Notes: generated by a model not told the origin, from the sequence alone. DNA of 64,000 bases from Lampropedia puyangensis (GCF_004833285.1 NZ_STFG01000004.1:62001-126000), one strand, 5' to 3'; shown: positions 1 through 9,713, numbered from the stretch's first letter. A program made the numbers and translations.

Positions 1-901
1 CATCCCGCGTATTACCGAGCACCTCACTCTTTATGCGGTGCCGACTCCACCGGCCAAGTGCTGTAACGGCACTGGCTTTTGCTGCTGGCTCAACAGTTGC
101 ACTGCGCAATGGTTTTTCTGCTTCAGGCACTTGCAATACCGACAAAGGCCGCAACGCGGCATATGCTGGCAAACGCTGAAGCGACTCAACCGGTGCTGAC
201 GGCCAGCTTGTCGGATTCAAGGGGTCAACGATGGTGTGTTCACGCATCCACGCGCGCAACGCCTGGCGATTGCCTTCTGCAGGCTGGGCGCCAGCTGCAT
301 ATTGGTATGACATGCGGCTATCAGCGGGAAGCACCACGCTGTAATAGCGGATACCCGTACGCCCCAATGGGCTTAACACCTGCGTGTTGAATTGACGCAC
401 AGGGGCCAACAACCGCACTTGCAACGGCTGCTCCGCGCCAGTGATTGCCCCGTTAAACGCCTGCGCAGTGCGTTGGTTGGTGAAGACTCCATCGCGCCAC
501 AAGAAAGTGACATAAAACGATGCTGATGCGCTCGTTCCTGCCAAGAGCGCTGCACCTTGCCTGTGTGGAGCGACAGGAACCATTTCAACCAAAGGCCCTC
601 CCCCACGTTGATGTTGTTCTTGCCAAAAGCGCTCTACACGCTGGCGTGCCAAATCAGCATCGCCGCGTTGCATAGCCGCTTGCCAATCAGCCCAAACCGC
701 AGCCAATATCGGGCTTTTCAAGGTCGGTTCCTCCGCCGCTCGCGCCACGTCTATCGATGCATTTGACATGCTAACCACTCCCGTTTGGGCATGCGCCGAC
801 GCTGCACCAAGGCACACAATACATGCAGCCACCACTGCAATATGTGCTTTTTGAAACGCCAGCCGCTTTAACGGACGCTGTACATATGAAAGCCATGCCA
901 T
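1..901 (-). CDS. fes: Periplasmic enterochelin (ferric enterobactin) esterase-like protein, C-terminal part outside window
   Basis: The frame opens at ATG 901-899 and stays open for 300 codons to the window edge, so the protein is partial. Residues 1-38 form a signal peptide ending AHA|Q, which places it in the periplasm, unlike cytoplasmic E. coli Fes. Around residue 130 there is a VTFLWRDG stretch and around residue 222 IVDPLNPTSW; both match the Fes N-terminal domain (E. coli has IADPLNPQSW). The last residues read KSEVLGNTRD, as at the junction to the alpha/beta-hydrolase domain, whose catalytic serine lies off-window. Fes-type enzymes hydrolyse the trilactone of ferric catecholate siderophores to release iron. 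The start overlaps the receptor stop by one base (TGATG), so the two genes are translationally coupled. Family call is firm; exact substrate is inferred. Confidence 0.8.
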   Translation of the reverse strand, partial: MAWLSYVQRPLKRLAFQKAHIAVVAACIVCLGAASAHAQTGVVSMSNASIDVARAAEEPTLKSPILAAVWADWQAAMQRGDADLARQRVERFWQEQHQRGGGPLVEMVPVAPHRQGAALLAGTSASASFYVTFLWRDGVFTNQRTAQAFNGAITGAEQPLQVRLLAPVRQFNTQVLSPLGRTGIRYYSVVLPADSRMSYQYAAGAQPAEGNRQALRAWMREHTIVDPLNPTSWPSAPVESLQRLPAYAALRPLSVLQVPEAEKPLRSATVEPAAKASAVTALGRWSRHRIKSEVLGNTRD

Positions 902-2913
902 CAAAAACGTGCCTCTAGGCTAAGGAAATAACGTCGCCCATCTTCAAGATAAGATAAGTCTGCATCGCGGGCGTCTTGTTTGTTCAACGCATTCAATACG
1001 CCGAACTTGATTGCCCACTGTGGAGCAATCTCCCAACCCACATTCAAATCCCAATTGCTATAGCTGCCTTTTTCCTGTTTGCTGTAGGCATTGGTCACTT
1101 GTCGTCCCGTGAATCGCCAATCGGCTCCAGCAGTCCATGGCCCGCGATGCCAGTTCATGGCAAGCGATGCACTGTGGCGTGGGCGATAGGTCAATGGCAT
1201 CGCCGTCGACCCGCTGGTGTCCTCTGCTTTGGTAAAGGTGTAATTCAGTCGAAAATCGAATGCATCGCTCCACTGTGTCTTCACGCTGGCTTCTACCCCC
1301 TGCGTTTGCACGCTGGCCACGTTTTCGTAGCTCAGCACCGGCCTGCCATCAGGCAGTAAACCAACAAAGTTGGGATACGTCTGCGCTTCAACCGGGTCAC
1401 GGGTACGGTTGTCGATGCTGATCATATTTTTCAAGCGCGTGCGAAACAGCGTCACATCAGCCTGAACTTTCTCCGTCAATGCCGCGCTAATACCCAGCTC
1501 CACACTGGTTCCGGTTTCTGGTTTCAGACTCTTGCTGCCCACGATGTAGCAACCTTCTGTGGCACTTCCGCAAGACACGGAGCCCCATTGAGGGCTGTTT
1601 TGCAGCAAAGTGGGGGCTCGAAATGATCGGGCTACGCCCCCCTTGACCCTCACATCAGGACTAGCACGCCAAACGACATAAGCACGGGGGCTATGGTTGA
1701 CGCCAAAATGCTCATGATGGTCGATGCGGTTGCCAAGCGTCAGTTGCCAGTCGTCGCCCAAATAGATTTCATCTTCAATGAAAAGCGCTTGCTGCCCCAC
1801 CGAAGCTTTACCATCACTGAGGCTTTGAGCTCCCGGCCAACCACCCAAGTTGGTACTGTCTTTGAGATTTTCATGGCGTACCTCTGCGCCAACAGTGATG
1901 CGCTGATTCCATTCAGACAACGGGATATTGAGTTTGCCATTGAGCGCATAGGTGTGCGCCGTGGCCGGGTTGGTTTGACCTGACACCACGCCAGTCTCGT
2001 TGCGGATTCGATCCGTACTCAAGGTCAGATCAGAGTCAGCAACGCCCCACCGGCCTTTGTGATTAAGGGCGACAGCTTGGCGCTTGAGCACAAAATGGTC
2101 GTGGTCTCGTCGACTGGCATCCATGTCCAAAGTAAAAGTCTGGTCCGAAACAGGCGTCCAACTCAATTGGGATCCCAAACGGCTATTGCGCATGACCGGA
2201 TGCACCGGTAAGCTCTCAGTTTCACGGCTGTCTTGGTCGGCTTTGCGCAAGTCGTAACTGCCATAGACTTTGATGCCCAACTCATTGGGCTTGATTGGCC
2301 CAGCCAACGAGAAACTGCCTGCATAGGTATCACCTGCACTGCGTTTGGCTTGTTGGATCGTGTCCATACGCACATGCCCACGCCAATGGTCGCTGACCTT
2401 CTTGGTGATGATGTTGATCACACCGCCAATCGCATCCGAACCGTAAAGCGATGACATTGGCCCACGCACCACCTCAATGCGCTCAATTTCAGACACCGGC
2501 ACCCAGCCCGTGTCATAGTCATTGCCACGGAAGTTGACCGAGCTGGCATTGACGCGCTTGCCATCAATCAAGATCAAGGTGTAGTCCGCACCCAGTCCGC
2601 GGATTTGTACCCTTGGCTCACCTGTACCTGAGCGGTTCAACGTCACCCCTTCTACACCGCCCAAGACCTCTGCGAGTTCTTGCACAGGCTTGCGCTGTAA
2701 CTCTTGTGCTGAGATAACCGAAATACTGGCTGGAGCATCTTCCAGTAATTGCTCGGCTCCCGAGGCCGTTACCACAACGGCAGGCATTTCTTCATCACCC
2801 TGATTTTGTGCGGCAGAAACACGGCTCTCCTGTGCGTGCGACAAACCAGTCAGCAAGCACAACACGGCTAAAGCCACTGTCTTTGAACGGATGTTTAGAA
2901 TATAGGATCGCAT
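901..2913 (-). CDS. TonB-dependent catecholate siderophore receptor (FepA/CirA type)
   Basis: Outer-membrane receptor of 670 residues that imports a ferric siderophore using TonB energy. A signal peptide (about 1-27, ending SHA|Q) is followed by a TonB-box-like AVVVTA near residue 47. The plug domain carries DAPASISVIS and the hallmark GSDAIGGVINIITKK. A 22-strand barrel is predicted from the alternating C-terminal half, and the protein ends in Phe (LEARF), as expected for Bam-dependent insertion. The coupled downstream Fes-like esterase and the divergent AraC regulator point to a ferric catecholate (enterobactin-like) ligand rather than vitamin B12. A Fur-box-like site lies just upstream of the start. 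Ligand identity is inferred from neighbours. Confidence 0.9.
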   Translation of the reverse strand: MRSYILNIRSKTVALAVLCLLTGLSHAQESRVSAAQNQGDEEMPAVVVTASGAEQLLEDAPASISVISAQELQRKPVQELAEVLGGVEGVTLNRSGTGEPRVQIRGLGADYTLILIDGKRVNASSVNFRGNDYDTGWVPVSEIERIEVVRGPMSSLYGSDAIGGVINIITKKVSDHWRGHVRMDTIQQAKRSAGDTYAGSFSLAGPIKPNELGIKVYGSYDLRKADQDSRETESLPVHPVMRNSRLGSQLSWTPVSDQTFTLDMDASRRDHDHFVLKRQAVALNHKGRWGVADSDLTLSTDRIRNETGVVSGQTNPATAHTYALNGKLNIPLSEWNQRITVGAEVRHENLKDSTNLGGWPGAQSLSDGKASVGQQALFIEDEIYLGDDWQLTLGNRIDHHEHFGVNHSPRAYVVWRASPDVRVKGGVARSFRAPTLLQNSPQWGSVSCGSATEGCYIVGSKSLKPETGTSVELGISAALTEKVQADVTLFRTRLKNMISIDNRTRDPVEAQTYPNFVGLLPDGRPVLSYENVASVQTQGVEASVKTQWSDAFDFRLNYTFTKAEDTSGSTAMPLTYRPRHSASLAMNWHRGPWTAGADWRFTGRQVTNAYSKQEKGSYSNWDLNVGWEIAPQWAIKFGVLNALNKQDARDADLSYLEDGRRYFLSLEARF

Positions 2914-2940
2914 TGCGTTTCATTCTCATTATTGATTAAT
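2914..2940. promoter_or_regulatory. Putative Fur box in the receptor/AraC divergent promoter
   Basis: The segment contains CATTCTCATTATTG (2921-2934), a close match to the right half of common Fur boxes (GATAATCATTCTCATTATTG style), directly upstream of the receptor start at 2913. Because the receptor and the AraC regulator diverge here, one site could control both. Similar sequences stand before 19005 and 53313. This is a pattern match only. Confidence 0.45.
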
Positions 2941-3020
2941 GGATCCGACCGATTGTAGAAACACTGCTTTGCTTGCGCGATGGCGATTCTTTGCCATTCC
3001 CCCCAAATTCTTTGCAAACC

Positions 3021-4055
3021 ATGGCGAATTGCTCCACCCCCCCATCCAAGCAGCCACCCAAGCGCGCAACGGCAACAACTTCTGCTTTGCTGTACAGCCC
3101 TGAAATCGGGCGTTCAAACCCTGGCTTGAATACCAACTATTGGTTCTTAAGTCAACACATGCAAACCGAAGGTATGCCGTTGTTGCAAGGGCTTTTTCGT
3201 ACCGTCACAGTCGCCAATGGTTTGATCTTGCATATGGTCGACGCGACCGACCTGGTCAATGGCGCAACTGAATCGGAAATCACGCCGAGTATCAAACTGG
3301 TTTTTCTGTGCGATGGCTGCTCAGAAGTGGCTTACGCCAACAACACGCTCTGCCTGGAAGCAACTGCAGAGGCCCATATTATTGCGATCGCCAAGCCAGA
3401 CCGCTTTCACCGCGAGTGGCGCAACGGTCGGCGTGAACGCAAAGTCAGTCTCACCATACCCTGGCATTGGCTACACACCAACCTTGACTTCGGACCCGCT
3501 GCCTACGATGCCATCTGGACCTTTGCACAATCGCATGGAGGCCACCTGCGTTGGGCGATTCCCGCATCGCTCATGGAGCAAGCCAATGCGCTGTTTGAAT
3601 CGCAATACTGGGGCGCTCATACGCGCCAATTGCAAGAACAAGCTGTGGCCACCCAGCTGAGTCTTGGCGCCTTAAGCCATATTGCCCATCAGGCATTGGC
3701 AACCGTAGCTCACCCCCCTGCACACGCCATACCGACACGCGAAGCACGCATGCTTCAGCGTATCCACCAACTGCTGCACAGCGGCCAAGCCGATGGGTTG
3801 CCATTGCCAATGATCTTGCGCAAGGCAGGCACCTCTTCAAGCAGAATCCAACAGCGCTTTCAACAAGTGCACGGCATGACGATTACCGCGTATTTACGCC
3901 GCTTACGCTTGCAAAAAGCCTACTGTGCACTACGCAGCGAAAGCATCAGCATCATGGATGCGGCTACCCTGGCGGGATACCACTCCGCAGAAAATTTTGC
4001 CACCGCCTTCAAGCGCGAGTTTGGCCTATCCCCAAGCGGGGCTGCTCGCTCATAA
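3021..4055 (+). CDS. AraC-family transcriptional regulator, PchR-like siderophore regulator
   Basis: About 344 residues from ATG 3021; the frame is open back to a TTG at 2973 and the exact start is uncertain. The C-terminal 90 residues hold the AraC double helix-turn-helix, including MDAATLAGYHSAENFATAFK and a final FGLSPS, typical of the second HTH. The N-terminal part has no recognisable cupin signature but has the length of PchR-type ligand domains. PchR regulators activate TonB receptor genes when the ferric siderophore is present and are commonly divergent from them, as here against the receptor at 901-2913. The ligand is inferred. Confidence 0.8.
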   Translation: MANCSTPPSKQPPKRATATTSALLYSPEIGRSNPGLNTNYWFLSQHMQTEGMPLLQGLFRTVTVANGLILHMVDATDLVNGATESEITPSIKLVFLCDGCSEVAYANNTLCLEATAEAHIIAIAKPDRFHREWRNGRRERKVSLTIPWHWLHTNLDFGPAAYDAIWTFAQSHGGHLRWAIPASLMEQANALFESQYWGAHTRQLQEQAVATQLSLGALSHIAHQALATVAHPPAHAIPTREARMLQRIHQLLHSGQADGLPLPMILRKAGTSSSRIQQRFQQVHGMTITAYLRRLRLQKAYCALRSESISIMDAATLAGYHSAENFATAFKREFGLSPSGAARS

Positions 4056-4233
4056 AAACGCCAGACTCGATCCTCCCTCGCAGTCAGGTCGATTGACTGC
4101 TATCAGCACCAAAGCGGCCCTAGCACGCTGCTAGCAGGCGGCTTGGGCGATACACTCACAATCCATACCATTCGGGCTGAATTCAGTCCAGCGTGCCACA
4201 CCCTGCTCGCCCCTATCTCTGACCAAAAAAACC

Positions 4234-4971
4234 ATGAACCTGCTGAACCTCCTGACCGAACTCAAGAAAGCCCAATGGGTGAACCTCAGCCACAGTGTTG
4301 ATGCCCACATTCCGATGTTCTCGGCCTTCGCACCGCCGACCGCTGAAACCTTGTTCACAGTCGAGGAACATGGTTTTTATGCGAAGCGCTTTGGGTTCGC
4401 CACGCAAACTGGCACACACATTGATGCACCCGGCCATTTTGTAGCGGGCGCCGGGTTACTCGAGACCCTCGATCTGAAAGACATGCTGTTGCCGCTGTAT
4501 GTCATCAACTGCGAAGAAGCCGTTCAACACAATGCAGACTACGAGTTGAGCGTGGCCGATATTGACGCCTTTGAGCAAGCACACGGGCGCATTGCAGCAG
4601 GTAGTTTTGTGGCATTTGCCAGTGGCTGGAGCCGCCGCTGGCCTGACAAAGCGGCTTTTGCCAATGCAGATGAGCATGGCCATGCGCACGTGCCAGGCTG
4701 GTCACTCGATGCGCTGAAATTCTTGTTTGAAGAGCGCCAAATCAAGGCTGTTGGGCATGAGACACTCGATACCGATTCTGCCGTAGCGTTTCGCAAGAAC
4801 AATGCATTGATTGGCGAGTATTACGTACTCGAACACGGCTTCCAAGTCGAGGTGCTCAACAAGCTTTACGAGCTGCCAGCTACTGGCGCCTTGATCTCGA
4901 TTGCCTACCCCAACTTCAAAGATGCACCAGGCTTTCCAGTGCGTGCCATCGCCATTGTTCCTGCACCATGA
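4234..4971 (+). CDS. Cyclase-family (kynurenine formamidase-like) metal hydrolase
   Basis: Protein of 245 residues in the cyclase family (PF04199). The diagnostic metal motif appears as QTGTHIDAPGHF near residues 55-66, with a further conserved block GHETLDTDSA near 173-182. Family members hydrolyse N-formylkynurenine, isatin or cyclic amides using Zn or Mn. The short leader MNLLNLLTELKKAQWVNLSH is typical and there is no signal peptide, so it is cytoplasmic. It sits beside a LysR regulator and an oxidoreductase/amidase block, so ring opening or deformylation of a small amide is more likely than tryptophan catabolism; no kynureninase or tryptophan dioxygenase is nearby. Substrate unknown. Confidence 0.8.
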   Translation: MNLLNLLTELKKAQWVNLSHSVDAHIPMFSAFAPPTAETLFTVEEHGFYAKRFGFATQTGTHIDAPGHFVAGAGLLETLDLKDMLLPLYVINCEEAVQHNADYELSVADIDAFEQAHGRIAAGSFVAFASGWSRRWPDKAAFANADEHGHAHVPGWSLDALKFLFEERQIKAVGHETLDTDSAVAFRKNNALIGEYYVLEHGFQVEVLNKLYELPATGALISIAYPNFKDAPGFPVRAIAIVPAP

Positions 4972-5048
4972 ACATGCTCTGCGCTGCTGCTATGCAGCGC
5001 ATGGTTTAGCCTGAGCTGGGCTACACTCAAGCGTGAATCTACACGCTT

Positions 5049-5936
5049 ATGTTGCCCAATCTCGACTCCATCCAACTGTTTCTCTGCGCTGTACAAGCCA
5101 AAAGCATCTCTAAAGCCGCCGAGATCAACCACATTTCCCTATCCGCAGCCAGTCGCCGTTTATCGCTGCTGGAGCAACGCTTTGGCGTAACACTCCTGGA
5201 GCGCCGCGCTGACGGCGTTTCTCCCACAGCCGCAGGCGAGGCGATGGTGGTATACGCCGAGGGCTTACTCCAACAAGTGGAGCAAATGCGCAGCGCTTTA
5301 AGCGATTACGCGGGCGGCGCCATGGCTAAGGTGCATTTAGCGGCCAACGTCTCGGCACTGAGCCACCAGTTGCCTGAGCAGCTGGCGGCATGGTCGCGGC
5401 AGTTTCCCAACATCCGCATTGAAATATGCGAAGCGCGCAGTGCCGTGATTGTCGATTGGGTACGCCAGGGCATTGCCGATATCGGTATCGTCACCGCCAC
5501 GCCCGAACCCGGACTCAAATACACCGCCTATGTGAACGACCCTTTGTGTGCCATCGTGCCTTTCCACCACCCGTGGCCACAGCCACACATCCGGTTTGAA
5601 GATTTACTGGACAACGATTTCATTGGGCTGGACAAGGATGCGGCCTCCACCCAGCAAATGGCCCGGCAAGCGCAAGCATTGGGCAGACCTTTGAACCAGT
5701 TGGTGCAGGTGCAATCGTTCGATGCCATGTGCCGCTTGGTGGCAGCAGAACAAGGCGTCGCAGTGCTGCCAACCATTGTGGCGTCAGGTTTTCGCCAACC
5801 GTCCCAATTTCGCCTGTTGGTGCTGCAAGACGATTGGGCACAACAACGCAAAATGTACCTGTGTACCCGCCACGATCCACTGCCAGCACCGGTAGCGCAG
5901 TTTCTGCACCACCTGCTCCAACCGCTGGTGGCGTGA
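5049..5936 (+). CDS. LysR-family transcriptional regulator
   Basis: Protein of 295 residues. The N-terminal winged HTH includes AVQAKSISKAAEINHISLSA and SRRLSLLEQRFGVTLLERR, the canonical LysR arrangement, followed by a periplasmic-binding-protein-like effector domain (IGIVTATPEPGLKY, VAAEQGVAVLPTIV). It lies 77 bases downstream of the cyclase-family gene on the same strand and converges, with a 16-base gap, on the metallo-hydrolase at 5953-6864. It probably controls one or both of these catabolic units; the effector cannot be deduced. Confidence 0.88.
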   Translation: MLPNLDSIQLFLCAVQAKSISKAAEINHISLSAASRRLSLLEQRFGVTLLERRADGVSPTAAGEAMVVYAEGLLQQVEQMRSALSDYAGGAMAKVHLAANVSALSHQLPEQLAAWSRQFPNIRIEICEARSAVIVDWVRQGIADIGIVTATPEPGLKYTAYVNDPLCAIVPFHHPWPQPHIRFEDLLDNDFIGLDKDAASTQQMARQAQALGRPLNQLVQVQSFDAMCRLVAAEQGVAVLPTIVASGFRQPSQFRLLVLQDDWAQQRKMYLCTRHDPLPAPVAQFLHHLLQPLVA

Positions 5937-5952
5937 ACTGCGTGCACGGTGT

Positions 5953-6864
5953 TTACTCGAACAAAGGCAATGCCGGGCGTGGAATGAAGGTATAGGCAGC
6001 CCCATCTTGCACAATGCGCCCCAAGCCGGGGAATGGGAAGTGGCACCCCAAAATCAGATAGTCCTTGGCAGCGATATCACGGAAGACATCTGCGCGCGTA
6101 ACTTTGGCAAGTGCCACATCACTGTCGTAACTAAATGACCATTCAGGGTGGGCAGGTTCGATCACCGCATGGTGGGAAACATCGCCCAAATTCAACAAAA
6201 TTTTGCCTGCACTCTGAATCAAAAATGAGGTGTGGCCAACGGTATGTCCTGGCGTCAATATCGGACGGATTCCTGGCACGATATCCTGGTCGTAATTCAG
6301 GAACTCCAAGCGATCTTGGTAAGGCAGCAAAGCGGCTCTGGCGCCACGCGTACACAAACCGCGATGGCCTTCGGCATCCACTTGGCTCTCGTCAGTCCAA
6401 TAATCAAAATCAGCACGGTTGATAGCGATACGGGCATGCGGGAAAACGGGCTGTCCCTTCGCATCAATCAAGCCAAAATAATGGTCTGTATGCGCGTGGG
6501 TAATCAGTACCCAATCAATCGCATCAAGACTGATACCCACTTTGGCCAAGTTCTGCCGCAACCGCCCGCCTGTGTTGCCAAACAAGCCACTCTCGCCCAA
6601 GCCGGTGTCAATCAGCACCAACTCTTTGCCGGTATCAACCAGTAAGAAGTTGATATCCATGGTGTAGGTCGTCAGCGACATGCCATGCAGCGCCAGCAAT
6701 CGTTCACGTTCGTCAGGGTCACTGTCGGCATACACACCGTCCATAGGAATAGAGAGCACGCCATCGGAGAGCGCCAGGCATTGGAAATCGCCTAATGAAA
6801 AACGGTAGTGCTCTGGATTGCGAATGTGGTCCAGCGGCCTCGCTGGTATGGCGTTGCTTGTCAT
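5953..6864 (-). CDS. Metallo-beta-lactamase-fold hydrolase
   Basis: Protein of 303 residues with the MBL metal-binding signature THAHTDHYFGL (HxHxDH), then GHTVGHTSFLI, a bridging Asp in LNLGDVSHH and a late His in GCHFPFPGLG. These residues support a dinuclear metal site acting on an ester, lactone or thioester. The start at ATG 6864 is chosen because AAGGAGACA precedes it by nine bases; the frame is open 16 codons further upstream. There is no signal peptide after this start. It may be a lactonase or similar hydrolase feeding the dehydrogenases transcribed in the same direction upstream. Substrate unknown. Confidence 0.85.
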   Translation of the reverse strand: MTSNAIPARPLDHIRNPEHYRFSLGDFQCLALSDGVLSIPMDGVYADSDPDERERLLALHGMSLTTYTMDINFLLVDTGKELVLIDTGLGESGLFGNTGGRLRQNLAKVGISLDAIDWVLITHAHTDHYFGLIDAKGQPVFPHARIAINRADFDYWTDESQVDAEGHRGLCTRGARAALLPYQDRLEFLNYDQDIVPGIRPILTPGHTVGHTSFLIQSAGKILLNLGDVSHHAVIEPAHPEWSFSYDSDVALAKVTRADVFRDIAAKDYLILGCHFPFPGLGRIVQDGAAYTFIPRPALPLFE

Positions 6865-7068
6865 GGTGATTGTCTCCTTGTCTGTTGTTGTCGTAGGTGC
6901 TGTAGCTCCCATTCAGCCCAGCGCCTGTCTCGCTATTGCAAGCCATATGCATGGCGCTGCATGTGTTGCCTGCCCGATGCGCAGGATAGGCAGTCGTTTA
7001 TTCAAACCCCGCACCAGCGAGGCTGAATTCTCGCTGGCATCGACCACAACAATGGCCAGTGCTGCGCT

Positions 7069-8517
7069 CTAGCCGTGCTGGATCGCAATGGTTTTCAGGA
7101 CGGTGAACCCATACAGCGCCTCAAAACCTTTTTCGCGCCCATGGCCGCTGGCTTTCACGCCGCCAAAGGGCAACTCTACACCGCCACCGGCGCCGTAGTT
7201 ATTGATGAATACTTGGCCGCAACGCATTTTGCGTGCAACCCGCATCTGGCGCGCGCCGTCACGGCTCCAGATACCAGCGACCAAACCAAAATCCGTACCA
7301 TTGGCAATGCGCACGGCTTGCTCTTCGGTATCGAATGGGATCACGGCCAGCACTGGGCCAAAAATCTCTTTTTGCGCAATATCGCTCTCAGGCGGTACAT
7401 CACGAAAGAGCACGGCTTCTTGGTAAAAGCCTTGCGCACTGGCATCAGGGTGCACACGCCCACGCGCAGCCTCCACAATCCCTTGCGCCTTGGCTTGCTC
7501 AACCATGGCGCGCACTTGCTCAAACTGCTTGCGGTTGACCAACGGACCCATGTCCAGCTGCAATGCAGGTGGGCCACTTTGCAGAGCCTCAAATCGAGAC
7601 ACCAAAAGCGCCAACACGCGCTCATAAATGCCGCGTTGTACCAGCGCGCGACTACCCGCAGAGCAGGTCTGCCCGGCATTCTGTGCGATCGCGTTCACAA
7701 GCACGGGGAGGGCGGCCTCGAGATCGGCATCATCAAACACAATTTGTGGTGACTTTCCGCCCAATTCCAATGTGACCGGGCAATGCCGCTCAGCGGCAGC
7801 ATGTGCCACCAAACGCCCCGTCTGCGTCGAGCCCGTAAACGAAATATGGTCGATACCAGGGTGTGCAGTGAGATCGTTGCCCGCCTCTCGGCCATAACCG
7901 GTGACCACATTCAATGCCCCTGCAGGAAAGCCTACTTCGGCCGCCAACTCCGCTAGGCGCAGCAAGGACAGGCTGGCATCTTCAGCGGGCTTGACCACGC
8001 AGGCATTGCCCGCAGCCAATGCAGCGCCTACCGTGCGCCCAAAAATCTGCATCGGGTAGTTCCACGGCACGATGTGTGCCGTCACACCATGCGGTTCACG
8101 CAACGTCAATACCGTATAGCCGGCGTTAAAAGGCAGAGTCTCGCCATGCAATTTGTCTGCCGCACCAGCGTAGTATTCAAAGTAACGGGCCAACGCCGTG
8201 GCATCGACTCTGGCTGTTTTCAATGATTTACCGCAGTCGGCCGCCTCCAGTTGGGCCAACTCTTCAGCGTGTTCCGTCACCGCAGCGGCAAGTTTGAATA
8301 GCAAGCGGCTGCGCTCGACCGCGGACAGCCGTCCCCACGGGCCATCAAAAGTCTCACCCAACGCCTGCTTTGCAGCCTGCACCGCGCGATCCACATCAGT
8401 GGCATTGCCTTGGGCCAGTTGCACCAGCACTTGGCCATTGCTGGGATCAAAACTATCGAGATACTGGCCTGTGCTGGGTGCAACCCACGCATTGGCGATG
8501 TAATGGTCTTTACGCAT
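7069..8517 (-). CDS. NAD(P)-dependent aldehyde dehydrogenase
   Basis: Protein of 482 residues, full length for the ALDH superfamily. Visible motifs are VPWNYPMQIF, the cofactor loop FTGSTQTGRLV, the general base in LELGGKSPQ, the catalytic Cys in NAGQTCSAGSR, and KEIFGPVLAVIPF. An AAGGAGAC ribosome site precedes ATG 8517 by about six bases. It would oxidise an aldehyde to the acid in the cytoplasm. It lies 33 bases downstream of the tartrate-type dehydrogenase gene and is probably cotranscribed with it. The sequence resembles the broad betaine/gamma-aminobutyraldehyde-type group; the actual aldehyde is not determinable. Confidence 0.92.
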   Translation of the reverse strand: MRKDHYIANAWVAPSTGQYLDSFDPSNGQVLVQLAQGNATDVDRAVQAAKQALGETFDGPWGRLSAVERSRLLFKLAAAVTEHAEELAQLEAADCGKSLKTARVDATALARYFEYYAGAADKLHGETLPFNAGYTVLTLREPHGVTAHIVPWNYPMQIFGRTVGAALAAGNACVVKPAEDASLSLLRLAELAAEVGFPAGALNVVTGYGREAGNDLTAHPGIDHISFTGSTQTGRLVAHAAAERHCPVTLELGGKSPQIVFDDADLEAALPVLVNAIAQNAGQTCSAGSRALVQRGIYERVLALLVSRFEALQSGPPALQLDMGPLVNRKQFEQVRAMVEQAKAQGIVEAARGRVHPDASAQGFYQEAVLFRDVPPESDIAQKEIFGPVLAVIPFDTEEQAVRIANGTDFGLVAGIWSRDGARQMRVARKMRCGQVFINNYGAGGGVELPFGGVKASGHGREKGFEALYGFTVLKTIAIQHG

Positions 8518-8550
8518 AAAGTCTCCTTGCTCAGTGCAGTGCGCTGTGTA

Positions 8551-9636
8551 TTACAGCGATGAATGCTCAACATGGTCAGCAATGGCTTGCCCAATGTCTT
8601 GTGTGCGTGCCTGCCCGCCCATATCGGGCGTGCGCGGGCCGTGTTCGGTCACATGTTCAATGGCCTGCACAATCGCTTGTGCCGCCTGTTGGTAGCGTGC
8701 ATCCCCTTGGCCCAGATGCTCCAGCATCAAAGCACCCGACCAGATTTGTCCAATCGGATTGGCAATGCCTTGGCCTGCGATATCAGGGGCGGAACCGTGC
8801 ACCGGTTCAAACAACGAGGGGAATGTGCCGTCCGGATTAAGGTTGGCCGATGGCGCAATGCCAATCGTCCCCGTACAGGCAGGTCCTAAGTCTGACAAGA
8901 TATCGCCAAACAAATTGGATGCCACCACCACATCAAACCAATCTGGGTGCTGCACAAAATGGGCCGTCAAAATATCGATGTGGAATTTCTTCACCGCGAC
9001 ATCCGGGTAGTCTTTGGCTATTTCTGCCACACGGCTGTCCCAATATGGCATGGTGATCGAGATGCCATTGCTCTTGGTCGCAACGGTCAGGGACTTAGCC
9101 GGGCGAGAGCGGGCCAGCTCAAATGCAAAACGCAAAATGCGATCAACACCAAAGCGGGTAAAAATGGCCTCTTGCGTGGCGAATTCGCGGGCAGTGCCTT
9201 CAAACATCACCCCTCCGACTGAGGAATATTCCCCTTCAGTGTTCTCGCGCACCACAATGAAGTCAATATCGCCGCTTTGGCGGTTGGCCAGCGGCGCTGG
9301 CACACCCGGCATCAAGCGCACGGGGCGGATGTTGACGTATTGGTCAAACTCTCGGCGAATCTTAATGATCGACTCCCACACCGCAGTGTGGTCTGGAATC
9401 ACATCGGGCATTCCAACAGCGCCAAAATACACAGCATCGTGGCCTTGGATTTGCTCTTTCCAATCCAGCGGCATCATCGTGCCATGCTGCTTGTAATGTT
9501 GCCCACACCAATCGAACTCGTCGAATGCAAAATCCAGTCCAAAGCGGCGTGCCGCCGCTTGCAGCACACGCAGCCCTTCAGGCATGACTTCCACACCTAT
9601 GCCATCACCGGCAATCACTGCGATTTTTTTCACCAT
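8551..9636 (-). CDS. Tartrate dehydrogenase/decarboxylase or D-malate dehydrogenase (TtuC/DmlA type)
   Basis: Protein of 361 residues in the isocitrate/isopropylmalate dehydrogenase superfamily. It begins KKIAVIAGDGIGVEVMPEG, with the TtuC-like NTEGEYSSVGG loop, metal-binding ASNLFGDILSDLG and the cofactor region EPVHGSAPDIAGQGIANP. Family members oxidise and decarboxylate tartrate, D-malate or isopropylmalate with NAD and Mn. ATG 9636 is preceded by CAGGAGC, favouring it over in-frame codons back to 9690. The large TtuC-type spacing separates it from LeuB. The adjacent ALDH and nearby TRAP transporter fit dicarboxylate or hydroxyacid catabolism. Confidence 0.85.
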   Translation of the reverse strand: MVKKIAVIAGDGIGVEVMPEGLRVLQAAARRFGLDFAFDEFDWCGQHYKQHGTMMPLDWKEQIQGHDAVYFGAVGMPDVIPDHTAVWESIIKIRREFDQYVNIRPVRLMPGVPAPLANRQSGDIDFIVVRENTEGEYSSVGGVMFEGTAREFATQEAIFTRFGVDRILRFAFELARSRPAKSLTVATKSNGISITMPYWDSRVAEIAKDYPDVAVKKFHIDILTAHFVQHPDWFDVVVASNLFGDILSDLGPACTGTIGIAPSANLNPDGTFPSLFEPVHGSAPDIAGQGIANPIGQIWSGALMLEHLGQGDARYQQAAQAIVQAIEHVTEHGPRTPDMGGQARTQDIGQAIADHVEHSSL

Positions 9637-9713
9637 AAACAATGCTCCTGAAGACGAAATCACTCCACCACGAAGCAGTACCTGCGCCATGGTGATTACC
9701 GAGAATAAAAATT

